Source: Cyclobacteriaceae bacterium | Lineage (GTDB): Bacteria > Bacteroidota > Bacteroidia > Cytophagales > Cyclobacteriaceae | Assembly (NCBI GenBank): GCA_022841475.1 | Contig: JALHRJ010000049.1 | Coordinates: 1-33,943 of the forward strand | Reading direction: 5' to 3' | Length of the DNA: 33,943 nt | Shown here: positions 14,880 to 22,792 of the stretch, piece by piece | Numbering within the stretch: position 1 is the first letter of the stretch | How the letters are laid out: the number at the start of each line of letters is the position of its first letter | The notes under the pieces: model-generated | The model's database searches: none | Told to the model about the DNA's origin: nothing | What the model saw: only the letters and a program-made list of their open reading frames with translations | Program-made: the position numbers and the translations under genes

Positions 14880-16114
14880 AACCCATTTTAGAAATTCAGT
14901 CTGTTTCTAAGAAATTTAAGATACACCACGAAGGGATGCCCTACCTAAGTTTGCGTAATAGGTTATCAGAGTTGGTTCAATTCCAGGCCAGCAGAAAAAG
15001 TAAGGAAGAGTTTTGGGCACTGAATGATATAAGTTTTTCTGTAATGCCTGGAGAATCCATTGGCATTATTGGTAAAAATGGAGCCGGTAAATCGACATTA
15101 CTCAAAATTCTTTCAAAAATAACACCTCCAACCAGTGGTAAGATCATTGGCCGTGGCCGGATTGCAAGTCTACTGGAAGTGGGTACCGGTTTTCATCCGG
15201 AGCTCACAGGTCGGGAGAACGTTTATCTCAATGGTTCAATTCTGGGAATGCGGAAACGAGAAATCGATTCAAAATTTGATGAGATTGTTGACTTTGCAGG
15301 AACAGAAAAATTTTTAGACACACCCTTAAAGCATTATTCCAGTGGCATGCAATTACGACTTGCTTTTGCCGTGGCCGCTTTTCTAGAACCTGAAATTCTT
15401 GTTATCGATGAGGTGTTAGCAGTAGGTGACGCTGAGTTTCAGAAAAAATGCTTGGGCAAGATGGAGGATGTAAGCAATAGTGGACGAACTATTCTTTTTG
15501 TTAGTCATGCCATGTCGGCTATTGAAAGTTTATGCAAAAGATCGATTCTTTTAACTGGGGGCAAAATAAGTTTGATGGGTTCCTCATCAGATGTAATTGA
15601 GCATTACATGAATCTGGTGTATGATGGTTCATCAGGTCATGTTGGTTCAATTCTTTTACATCAGGATAAGCCTGCTAATCTACTTCGAAAAATTGAAATT
15701 TTTTGTGATGGGAAAATCTCAACTACTGCCTATATGGGCTGTCGGTTAGAAATAAGAGTTCATTTTAAGTCTAAAAACCTGCTTGATTCGCCCGTACTTG
15801 GAGTGATTATTAAAGACAGCCAGAATGTACCAATGCTTGGTATTAATAACAAACATTATGTAAGCAACCTTGCCTCGCAGCCGATTCGGGAAGGATATAT
15901 TTCAATGACCATTCCTCACCTTACTTTATTTGAAGGGATTTATCATGTCGATATACATTTTGGAAATGCTTTTAAGGATATAGAAGTACTTCGGGATTGT
16001 TTTCAAATTACGATTGAACCCATGAAATTTACTCCTTCCGGAGAGATGCCAGATAAAAGAATAAATCGTCTTTTTATTAAAGATGTGGTATGGATGCTTA
16101 ATAATACAAATTGA
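14876..16114 (+). CDS. wzt: Polysaccharide ABC exporter, ATPase with C-terminal glycan-binding extension (Wzt-like)
   Basis: The ATP-hydrolysing partner of Wzm. In 412 residues it has Walker A GKNGAGKST at 66-74, the signature YSSGMQLRLAFA at 154-165, Walker B ILVIDE at 174-179 with the catalytic glutamate, a D-loop and the switch histidine at 211. After about residue 245 comes a beta-rich extension of roughly 165 residues (GVIIKDSQNVPMLGINNKH is typical of the Wzt C-terminal domain). In characterised systems such as E. coli O8/O9a this domain binds the modified end of the glycan and couples chain termination to export; the same role is inferred here. It overlaps wzm by 4 bp, and its TGA overlaps the ATG of the following methyltransferase. 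Confidence 0.92.
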   Translation: MKPILEIQSVSKKFKIHHEGMPYLSLRNRLSELVQFQASRKSKEEFWALNDISFSVMPGESIGIIGKNGAGKSTLLKILSKITPPTSGKIIGRGRIASLLEVGTGFHPELTGRENVYLNGSILGMRKREIDSKFDEIVDFAGTEKFLDTPLKHYSSGMQLRLAFAVAAFLEPEILVIDEVLAVGDAEFQKKCLGKMEDVSNSGRTILFVSHAMSAIESLCKRSILLTGGKISLMGSSSDVIEHYMNLVYDGSSGHVGSILLHQDKPANLLRKIEIFCDGKISTTAYMGCRLEIRVHFKSKNLLDSPVLGVIIKDSQNVPMLGINNKHYVSNLASQPIREGYISMTIPHLTLFEGIYHVDIHFGNAFKDIEVLRDCFQITIEPMKFTPSGEMPDKRINRLFIKDVVWMLNNTN

Positions 16115-16788
16115 TGAAGGAACGGGTAATAAGAAAAATAAAATCGCTCTCTCTAAGATCGAGGGTTCTATCATTTAATAAGTTCAAAGCCATTGGCCAT
16201 TTAAGTCAAATCAACCTACAAACTTTTGAACATTACAAAACAGCGATCAAACCGTACTATGAACGATACATAAAGGAAGTTTCGCGGGCAGACATGGCAA
16301 CCTCCTTGGAACTGGCAACTTTCATGTATATGATATGCAACATTAATCAATACACCCGATTGCTGGATATGGGTTCAGGTCTTAGTTCTTTTGTGTTCCG
16401 ATTTTATGCTAAAGAACATCCGGGAGTGAAAATCTATTCCGTTGATGATGATGCTGCGTGGTTAGCCAAGACGAGAGACTACTTGGTGCGGCATGATCTC
16501 AATACTGAGAATATGCTAACTCTTGAGGATTTTATGGAATTGCCGGATATGCAATTCGATTGTATTCTACATGATCTGAATTTTGTGGAGGTAAGGATTA
16601 ACTATGTAGAGCAAATTCTGAAGAGGCTCGAAAGTCAAGGTCTTATTATTTTTGATGATGTTCATAAACCTGATTATTTGTATGCATTGTTAACAAAGCT
16701 GAATGACAATCAGGTGAAAGCTTATGATCTAAAGTCAATTACACTTGACACATACGGAAGATTCGCATTAGCCGCAGTGAAAGATTAA
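16114..16788 (+). CDS. SAM-dependent methyltransferase in the polysaccharide operon
   Basis: A 224-residue class I methyltransferase. The SAM-binding motif is LLDMGSGLSSFVFRFY, followed by the acidic end of strand 2 in IYSVDDDAAWL, then FDCILHDLNFVE and GLIIFDDVHKPDY. The start is the ATG at 16114, which shares its A with the wzt stop (TGATG), an arrangement for translational coupling; a TTG three bases earlier is less likely. Sitting directly behind a Wzt that has a glycan-binding domain, it is a candidate for methylating the non-reducing end of the polysaccharide, as WbdD does in E. coli O8/O9a, but it lacks the kinase part of WbdD and no sequence similarity to it is claimed. It may equally decorate internal sugars. 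Confidence 0.8.
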   Translation: MKERVIRKIKSLSLRSRVLSFNKFKAIGHLSQINLQTFEHYKTAIKPYYERYIKEVSRADMATSLELATFMYMICNINQYTRLLDMGSGLSSFVFRFYAKEHPGVKIYSVDDDAAWLAKTRDYLVRHDLNTENMLTLEDFMELPDMQFDCILHDLNFVEVRINYVEQILKRLESQGLIIFDDVHKPDYLYALLTKLNDNQVKAYDLKSITLDTYGRFALAAVKD

Positions 16789-17702
16789 TGAAGCTAAGCA
16801 TTATTATCCCTACCAAAGATAGAGGTGAAGTCTTTCATGAAACTCTTCGCCAAGCTCTGGTCTCTATTCAGCACGTGCCTGCTGAAATTATTGTTGTAAA
16901 TGATTCGAAAACGGATCGGCCTATTATTCCAATTAGCGGTAAGCAAGTTATAGTTATTGACAATCCAAAGTCTGGGGTAGCTTCGGCACGTAATGCAGGG
17001 GTAAAAGAATCGACAGGGGAGTTACTACTTTTTTTGGATGATGATATCATTATTTCAAAGGATTCTATTGATCAGGTTCTACGTTTGCATCAACAACTGA
17101 AGAAAGCTTGTTTTAATTTAAATTGGGAATATCCTGTGGTGATGCAGAGGGAGTTAGAGCGCAAACAGTTTGGGAGATTTTTGAAAGCAAGTCAATTAAC
17201 TTCTTTTAAAGGCTGGTATGCCGACTCGTCTTGGAAAGACAATGCATTATTTCCGTCAACCTCTGTAGCCAGTTTTCACTTATCAATAATGAAAGAGGAC
17301 TTTGAGAGATCAAAAGGATATAATGACCATTTTCCTCATGCTGGTTTTGAAGACTATGATTTTCCCAGGAAGCTAAAAGAAGCCGGGTTATCTTTCTTCA
17401 TTGATAGCAGAGTTACCCTATTTCACAACGAAGCTGATCGTATGCATCTGACCAATTGGTTAGCAAGTCAGGAGAGAAGAGCCACTACACGCAGAGTTGC
17501 AGTAAGCTTGGGCTATCCAGAATTAATTCTTAAGTATGGGGTTATAAAAAGATGGATACTGACCTTGATAAGTCACTCGGATGGACTGCTTATGAAGTTT
17601 TTGAAAATTATTCCCAATTTTAAAATTTTTGACCCCTTATATTTTAAGATAATAGCAACATTACAAGCTGCTAGAATATTTAAGGGATATACATCAGCAT
17701 AA
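16788..17702 (+). CDS. Glycosyltransferase family 2 (GT-A fold)
   Basis: A 304-residue inverting-type glycosyltransferase. The N-terminus SIIIPTKDRGE (4-14) is the nucleotide-binding start, VASARNAGVKESTGELLLFLDDD (around 64-86) carries the metal-binding DxD region at 84-86, and GFEDYDFPRKLKEAG is the ED-containing acceptor and base region found in the galactosyltransferase-like C-terminal part of GT2. No membrane segments are present. The ATG overlaps the previous stop (TAATG). It adds one sugar to the growing glycan; which one cannot be told. Confidence 0.87.
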   Translation: MKLSIIIPTKDRGEVFHETLRQALVSIQHVPAEIIVVNDSKTDRPIIPISGKQVIVIDNPKSGVASARNAGVKESTGELLLFLDDDIIISKDSIDQVLRLHQQLKKACFNLNWEYPVVMQRELERKQFGRFLKASQLTSFKGWYADSSWKDNALFPSTSVASFHLSIMKEDFERSKGYNDHFPHAGFEDYDFPRKLKEAGLSFFIDSRVTLFHNEADRMHLTNWLASQERRATTRRVAVSLGYPELILKYGVIKRWILTLISHSDGLLMKFLKIIPNFKIFDPLYFKIIATLQAARIFKGYTSA

Positions 17703-17709
17703 GTAAATT

Positions 17710-18576
17710 ATGAGGCATTCTATCCGAGTCCGTACATTGAATTTTTTCCGAAATATTTTTAAGATTGCGTTTCTTGAAAAATTTCTTGCTTCATTAACAC
17801 AAAATAAATTGCCGGATAGTCTTGTAAGTAAGTTCGTTCCTAACCCTTATCAGTATGCGCCAGGTTCCATTCGTACTATTCATCGCAATGGTCTTACGGT
17901 TGAGGTTGATATTAGCGACTATATTGGACATTACTTGTATTTTGGATTTTTGGATGCTGGTGTTGCAAGGTTATTTGCATTGTGCCAGAAGGGTTTTAAT
18001 ATTATCGATGTTGGAACTAACATCGGTTGGGTTGCGCTAAACTTTGCCAAAATCGCAGGAACCGGTAAGGTCATAGGTTTTGAGCCTGATCCCTTTAATT
18101 ATGCTGTATGTAAAACAAATAGCGATCAAAACGCTTTGCCCAATCTTACTATACTTCCAATTGGATTAGGAGAAACTTCAGCTGAGGTTATGATGGAAGT
18201 GAGAACTCCGGGTAACAGGGGCGGAAATAGAATCGCCCTAAACGATGGGTCGGGTTCGGTTTCAGTTAAGATTAAGCGGCTGGATGGAATCGATGAAATT
18301 ACCAGACTTCATAGCGTAAACCTCATTAAACTGGATGTGGAAGGCTATGAATTGAAGGTATTACGTGGGGCGATAAAAACCATTCAAAAACATAAGCCCA
18401 TTTTATTTATTGAAGTTGATGACGATAATCTTAAAGACCAAGGTGACTCCGCAAAAGATCTTATCTCTTTACTTGAGAAGAATGGGTATAATTCAATTGT
18501 TCATGCAGAAACAAATGAAAAAATTACTTCGTCCTGGACTTTTGCCCATTGTCATTTCGACATCATAGCTCGCTAA
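17710..18576 (+). CDS. FkbM family methyltransferase
   Basis: A 288-residue SAM-dependent O-methyltransferase of the FkbM family. Features are IIDVGTNIGWVAL at 98-110 (motif I), FEPDP at 124-128, and LIKLDVEGYELKVLRGA, the most typical FkbM stretch, followed by PILFIEVDDDN. The preceding YIGHYLYFGF (71-80) also fits the family. In polysaccharide loci FkbM proteins commonly O-methylate sugars. It lies 7 bp after the GT2 gene and 3 bp before the next GT4, so it belongs to the same transcript. Together with the methyltransferase at 16114 it makes two methyltransferases in one export operon. Confidence 0.9.
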   Translation: MRHSIRVRTLNFFRNIFKIAFLEKFLASLTQNKLPDSLVSKFVPNPYQYAPGSIRTIHRNGLTVEVDISDYIGHYLYFGFLDAGVARLFALCQKGFNIIDVGTNIGWVALNFAKIAGTGKVIGFEPDPFNYAVCKTNSDQNALPNLTILPIGLGETSAEVMMEVRTPGNRGGNRIALNDGSGSVSVKIKRLDGIDEITRLHSVNLIKLDVEGYELKVLRGAIKTIQKHKPILFIEVDDDNLKDQGDSAKDLISLLEKNGYNSIVHAETNEKITSSWTFAHCHFDIIAR

Positions 18577-18579
18577 GGT

Positions 18580-19695
18580 ATGGCACAAAGGCATCTTGTT
18601 TACATAATTTCGCACGTTGAAAAATCACTTGCGTTTGAGTGGCTTGCCTGTGGTCTAAAACATGATTATAAACTGACCTTTCTTTTGCTTAATGATAAGC
18701 CTTCTTCCCTTGAAGAATTTCTTAAAACACATCAGGTTGAGGTTAAACGGATAGATTATAGAGGCAAACGGGATTTTGTCCTTTCGTTTATTAAGACATT
18801 TTTCTTTTTCTTATTCACTCGACCACAAATTGTTCATGCTCATTTAATTGATGCTCAATTAATCGGACTAACAGCCGCATGGTTTGCCGGGATCCGAAAA
18901 AGAATTTATACACGTCATACCAGCAATTATCATCAGGTCTATCATCCTAGCGCAGTGAGGTTTGATTTATGGTGCAATCGCATGGCCACCCAGATAGTTT
19001 CGATTAGCCAGGCAACCGATTTTGTCTTGAAAAATTTGGAACACGTAACACTCAAGAAAATTAAGAAGGTGCCTCATGGTTTTGAGTTGAATACTTTTTC
19101 TAACGTTAAAGAAGAAAGGATTAAACAAATCAGAAGGAAATGGAAAATTCATGATCAGCAAATTGTTGTTGGTGTAATAGCCCGTCATATTGAGTGGAAG
19201 GGTATACAGTATATTATACCAGCATTTCAAAATTTTTTAAAGGATAACCCTAACGCGTATTTAGTGCTGGCAAACGCAATGGGACCATTTCATAGTAAAC
19301 TTGTTGAAATGTTGAAGGATGTCCCTGCTGACAGGTATAGTCTCATTCCATTTGAAGAGGATGTGGCTGCGTTGTATGCAGTATTTGATTTGTATGTGCA
19401 TACTCCGATTGACTCAATATGTGAAGCCTTCGGACAAACGTATGTCGAGGCATTAGCCGCTGGGGTGCCTTCCATTTTTACTTTATCAGGGGTTGCTGCT
19501 GAATTTATAGTTCACGGTCGAAATGCATGGGTGGTCGATTTTAAAGATGAAGGAGCAATTTATGATGCCCTTATAAAGTTGTGGAATGATGTTGAATTGC
19601 GAAAGCATCTTATTGAAAATGGAACACAAGATGTAAATTCGCGATTCGGAGTTATGCCCATGCTGACTTCCCTGCGGAAAATCTATGACGAATAG
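18580..19695 (+). CDS. Glycosyltransferase family 4 (GT-B fold)
   Basis: A 371-residue retaining-type glycosyltransferase. The N-terminal domain has IVHAHLIDAQLIGLTAAW and TRHTSNYHQVYHP (acceptor side); the C-terminal domain has GVIARHIEWKGIQYIIPAF (about 198-216) and the EAFGQTYVEALAAGVP motif with glutamates at 282 and 290, the E-x7-E of GT4 enzymes. No signal or membrane segments. The 3' end overlaps the next GT2 gene by 11 bp. The sugar is unknown. Confidence 0.88.
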   Translation: MAQRHLVYIISHVEKSLAFEWLACGLKHDYKLTFLLLNDKPSSLEEFLKTHQVEVKRIDYRGKRDFVLSFIKTFFFFLFTRPQIVHAHLIDAQLIGLTAAWFAGIRKRIYTRHTSNYHQVYHPSAVRFDLWCNRMATQIVSISQATDFVLKNLEHVTLKKIKKVPHGFELNTFSNVKEERIKQIRRKWKIHDQQIVVGVIARHIEWKGIQYIIPAFQNFLKDNPNAYLVLANAMGPFHSKLVEMLKDVPADRYSLIPFEEDVAALYAVFDLYVHTPIDSICEAFGQTYVEALAAGVPSIFTLSGVAAEFIVHGRNAWVVDFKDEGAIYDALIKLWNDVELRKHLIENGTQDVNSRFGVMPMLTSLRKIYDE

Positions 19696-20575
19696 TCCAT
19701 TTTTTAGTATTGTTATTCCAACCTATAATCGTGCAGGCTTTATCCGCAAAACCATAGAATCAGTATTGGTTCAGACTTTTCAGAACTTAGAAATAATTGT
19801 AGTTGATGACGGCAGTACGGACGATACAGAGACTGTGGTGAATGATATCGGGAGCCCTAAATTACGGTACCATAAGCGCGAAAATGCTGAACGTGCTGCT
19901 GCCCGAAATTATGGAGCAAAAATCGCTGTCGGTCAGTATATTAATTTCCTGGATTCTGATGATGTTCTTTATCCTAACCACCTAACGGTAGCAGAAGCTT
20001 TTATAAAAAAGCACGATCGGGTTGATGTGTTTCATTTGGGCTATGACATAAAGGATGAAAAGGGGGAATTTCTTAAATCGGTAGTTACTATTAATGCCAT
20101 TAACAATCGCATCCTTTCGGGGAATATGCTGAGTTGCAATGGTGTTTTCATCCGGAAGGAGATAGCGTTAGAGAATCCATTTAAAGAAGATCGTATTTTA
20201 TCTTCTCTGGAAGACTGGGAGTTATGGATCAGGTTGAGTGCACGGCATCCCTTTCTCAACGACAATACAATTACTTCTACCGTTGTTCAGCATGATAACA
20301 GAAGTGTGATGACAACCGATACGAGTAAAATTAAAAAAAAAGTAGACTGTTTTTTGCATTATGTATTGCAGGACGAAGTGAACAAAAAACAATATGGAGC
20401 CGCACTAAATAGAACAGAGGCCAGCGCATTAACTTATGCCTCTTTACACCTGGCTATTGCTCATGAAAATAAGTTTGAAGTACTTCGATATTTGGTAAAG
20501 GGTGTTATGCGTAATCCTGGGGAAGCATTTAAAAAGCGCTGTCTAGTCATTTTAAAAAAACTGGCCGGACTTTAA
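19685..20575 (+). CDS. Glycosyltransferase family 2 (GT-A fold)
   Basis: A 296-residue GT2 enzyme with all classical motifs: IPTYNR at 11-16, VVDDGSTDDT at 39-48, ERAAARNYGAK, the DxD region FLDSDD at 88-93 and SLEDWELWIRLS near 175-186, which holds the catalytic ED pair. The C-terminal part is helical and not diagnostic. The start lies within the last 11 bases of the previous gene. It probably transfers one residue of the repeat unit. Confidence 0.9.
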   Translation: MTNSPFFSIVIPTYNRAGFIRKTIESVLVQTFQNLEIIVVDDGSTDDTETVVNDIGSPKLRYHKRENAERAAARNYGAKIAVGQYINFLDSDDVLYPNHLTVAEAFIKKHDRVDVFHLGYDIKDEKGEFLKSVVTINAINNRILSGNMLSCNGVFIRKEIALENPFKEDRILSSLEDWELWIRLSARHPFLNDNTITSTVVQHDNRSVMTTDTSKIKKKVDCFLHYVLQDEVNKKQYGAALNRTEASALTYASLHLAIAHENKFEVLRYLVKGVMRNPGEAFKKRCLVILKKLAGL

Positions 20576-20585
20576 TTCACTGCGT

Positions 20586-21797
20586 ATGAAGAACATGTTG
20601 ATCCTAACCTATTGGAGCTACCCAGATGCCTTAATTCAAACTTATACCTTACCCTATGTTCGTATAATCCGAAAAATTATACCGGAAGGCAGTTCAATCT
20701 ACCTGATTACCTTGGAGAAGGATGTCCATATTTTGGAGGAATCAAAAAAAGACGCAATCAAAGCCCAACTCGCACAGGAAGGTATACGCTGGTTACCATT
20801 TGCATATACACCTTTTGGTATAGTGGCTTTTTTTTCTTGGCTAAGAATTTCATTAAAGTTAAGTTGGATCATAGTTAGAAAAAATATTTCCTTTATCCAT
20901 TGCTGGTGTACCCCTGCAGGGGCAATCGGTTATTTCCTTTCCTTACTACTGAATAGAAAATTGGTGGTAGACAGCTTCGAACCACATGCTGAAACCATGG
21001 TGGAGAATGGGACTTGGAAAAGAGCAAGTTTTGCCTTTCGATTACTTTTTTGGTTGGAGAAAAAACAAGCAGACCGAGCCTCGTATATTATTTCTGCAAC
21101 AGAGGGAATGCGAGAGTATGCAGCGCAGAAGTATGGATTATCGATTGATAATTTTTTTGTTAAGCCCGCATGTGTAGATCTGGACTTATTCAACGAGGTG
21201 TTAAATAATCAACAACTTCGTCAAGACCTAGGATTGGAAAAGAAAATTGTATGTGTTTACGCTGGCAAATTTGGTGGCATTTATTTGGAAGATGAAATCT
21301 TTGATTTTGTAAAAGTTGCTGCAGATTATTGGGGTGATTCATTTCGATTTCTTATTCTAACCAACCATACGCATGAGGAAATTGCAGCGTATAGAAGAAG
21401 TTCTGGACTACGTGAGCATCAAGTTATCATGAAATTTGTACCTCATCAGGAGGTACCCCGATACATGGGTTTGGCTGATTTTGGTTTAACACCTGTAAAG
21501 CCCATACCTACCAAACGGTATTGTACACCCATAAAGGATGGTGAATACTGGGCACTTGGATTACCCGTGGTTATTTCTGCAAATATTTCAGACGATTCCG
21601 AAATTATAGAGTCAAACAATATTGGAGTTGTTTTAAAAGCCTTTGACAAGATTGCCTATCACCATGCAGTGATTCAACTTGAAGAGATTCTCAAAACACC
21701 TGACCTACGGGGTAAGATTAGAAATATTGCAAAGCAATATCGGAGCTTTGATATTGCTCAAAAAGTCTACAATCAAATTTACTCAGCTAAGCAATAA
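20586..21797 (+). CDS. GT4-like glycosyltransferase
   Basis: A 403-residue GT-B type protein. VVDSFEPHAETM lies at 127-138, YAGKFGGIY at 225-233 begins the second Rossmann domain, and KDGEYWALGLPVV at 317-329 is the family's donor-binding region. Its E-x7-E motif is altered: the usual glutamate positions read as a lysine- and glutamate-containing KDGEYWALG, seen in a side branch of GT4. It follows the GT2 gene by 10 bp and is the last of four glycosyltransferases on the + strand. It is followed by 54 bp containing a promoter-like box, so the long operon may end here in part. Confidence 0.8.
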   Translation: MKNMLILTYWSYPDALIQTYTLPYVRIIRKIIPEGSSIYLITLEKDVHILEESKKDAIKAQLAQEGIRWLPFAYTPFGIVAFFSWLRISLKLSWIIVRKNISFIHCWCTPAGAIGYFLSLLLNRKLVVDSFEPHAETMVENGTWKRASFAFRLLFWLEKKQADRASYIISATEGMREYAAQKYGLSIDNFFVKPACVDLDLFNEVLNNQQLRQDLGLEKKIVCVYAGKFGGIYLEDEIFDFVKVAADYWGDSFRFLILTNHTHEEIAAYRRSSGLREHQVIMKFVPHQEVPRYMGLADFGLTPVKPIPTKRYCTPIKDGEYWALGLPVVISANISDDSEIIESNNIGVVLKAFDKIAYHHAVIQLEEILKTPDLRGKIRNIAKQYRSFDIAQKVYNQIYSAKQ

Positions 21798-21826
21798 ATT
21801 GCGATAAATAGCATTGATTGTCTTCG

Positions 21827-21834
21827 TACATTTG
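21827..21834 (+). promoter_or_regulatory. Putative -7 promoter element for the epimerase-PKD pair
   Basis: TACATTTG matches TAnnTTTG exactly and ends 17 nt before the epimerase ATG at 21852. The only nearby TTG triplets are at 3-25 nt spacings that do not fit the 19-20 nt rule. Confidence 0.45.
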
Positions 21835-21851
21835 CCCGAAATAAGGCAGTC

Positions 21852-22781
21852 ATGATTAAGGTTTTAATAACGGGAGGCGCAGGTTTTATTGGCAGTTCAT
21901 TGGCTGATAAATTGTTACAGCAAGGTAATTACTATGTGGTTTCTGTTGATAATTTGCTTACTGGAAATATTCTAAAAGTTTCGTCTCACCCAAGTTGCAA
22001 GTTTATAAAATGTGATGTAAACAACTACAACGACATCTCAGCGATCATGACGAGCTTTCAGTTTGACTATGTTTTCCATTACGCAGCTGTAGTAGGAGTA
22101 AAGCGAACCATAGAGAATCCAATTATGGTTCTTGAGGACCTTGATGGCATCAAGAATATCCTCAGCTTAAGTAAGAATACTGGGGTTAAACGCGTTTTTT
22201 TTTCCAGTTCATCCGAAGTTTATGGCGAACCTGTGGAGCTTCCCCAGCACGAGGAAACTACACCCCTTAATTCACGATTACCTTATGCCGTTGTGAAGAA
22301 TGTAGGGGAGGCGTTTTGCCGATCCTATGAAAAGGAGTTTGGATTGTCTTTCACCATTTTTCGGTTTTTCAATACTTATGGCCCAAAACAAAGTACAGAT
22401 TTTGTGATTTCTAAATTTATCAGTGCAGCTCTTAAAAATGATCCTATCACAATCTATGGTACGGGAAGTCAAACCCGCACGTTCTGTTATATTGAGGATA
22501 ATACAGATTGCGTTTTAAAAATTCTTGAACGAAATCATGAGGTTAATGATGTAATCAATATCGGTAATGATTTGAATTATACTATTCTGCAATTGGCGCA
22601 GTTAATTGTTGGGTTAACAAACTCAAAGTCTAAAATTGATTTTGTTTCTCCATTAAAAGAAGGTGATATGACCCGCAGGCAACCGGATGCAAGTAAAATG
22701 AAAGCGATTTTAAATCGCGAGTTAATTTCCCTTGATGATGGAATACAAAGAATACTTAAGTCGGAAATGATGTTTCTGTAA
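21852..22781 (+). CDS. NAD-dependent nucleotide-sugar epimerase/dehydratase (extended SDR)
   Basis: A 309-residue extended short-chain dehydrogenase/reductase acting on nucleotide sugars. The NAD-binding GGAGFIGS is at 8-15, SSSSEVYGEP at 118-127 carries the catalytic serine/threonine region, the active-site Y145xxxK149 is in PYAVVK, and RFFNTYGP is at 171-178. The overall pattern is close to UDP-glucuronate decarboxylase and UDP-hexose 4-epimerase groups, which cannot be separated by eye. It would supply a modified NDP-sugar for the glycan made upstream. It is followed by the PKD protein 11 bp later, so the two may be cotranscribed. Confidence 0.87.
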   Translation: MIKVLITGGAGFIGSSLADKLLQQGNYYVVSVDNLLTGNILKVSSHPSCKFIKCDVNNYNDISAIMTSFQFDYVFHYAAVVGVKRTIENPIMVLEDLDGIKNILSLSKNTGVKRVFFSSSSEVYGEPVELPQHEETTPLNSRLPYAVVKNVGEAFCRSYEKEFGLSFTIFRFFNTYGPKQSTDFVISKFISAALKNDPITIYGTGSQTRTFCYIEDNTDCVLKILERNHEVNDVINIGNDLNYTILQLAQLIVGLTNSKSKIDFVSPLKEGDMTRRQPDASKMKAILNRELISLDDGIQRILKSEMMFL

Positions 22782-22792
22782 TAGGTGAAGCG

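Noticed and set aside
14040..22781. Polysaccharide locus as a recently acquired genomic island
   Set aside because: It looks somewhat more A/T-rich by eye, but I computed no composition, and there is no integrase, tRNA, transposase or direct repeat at either end.
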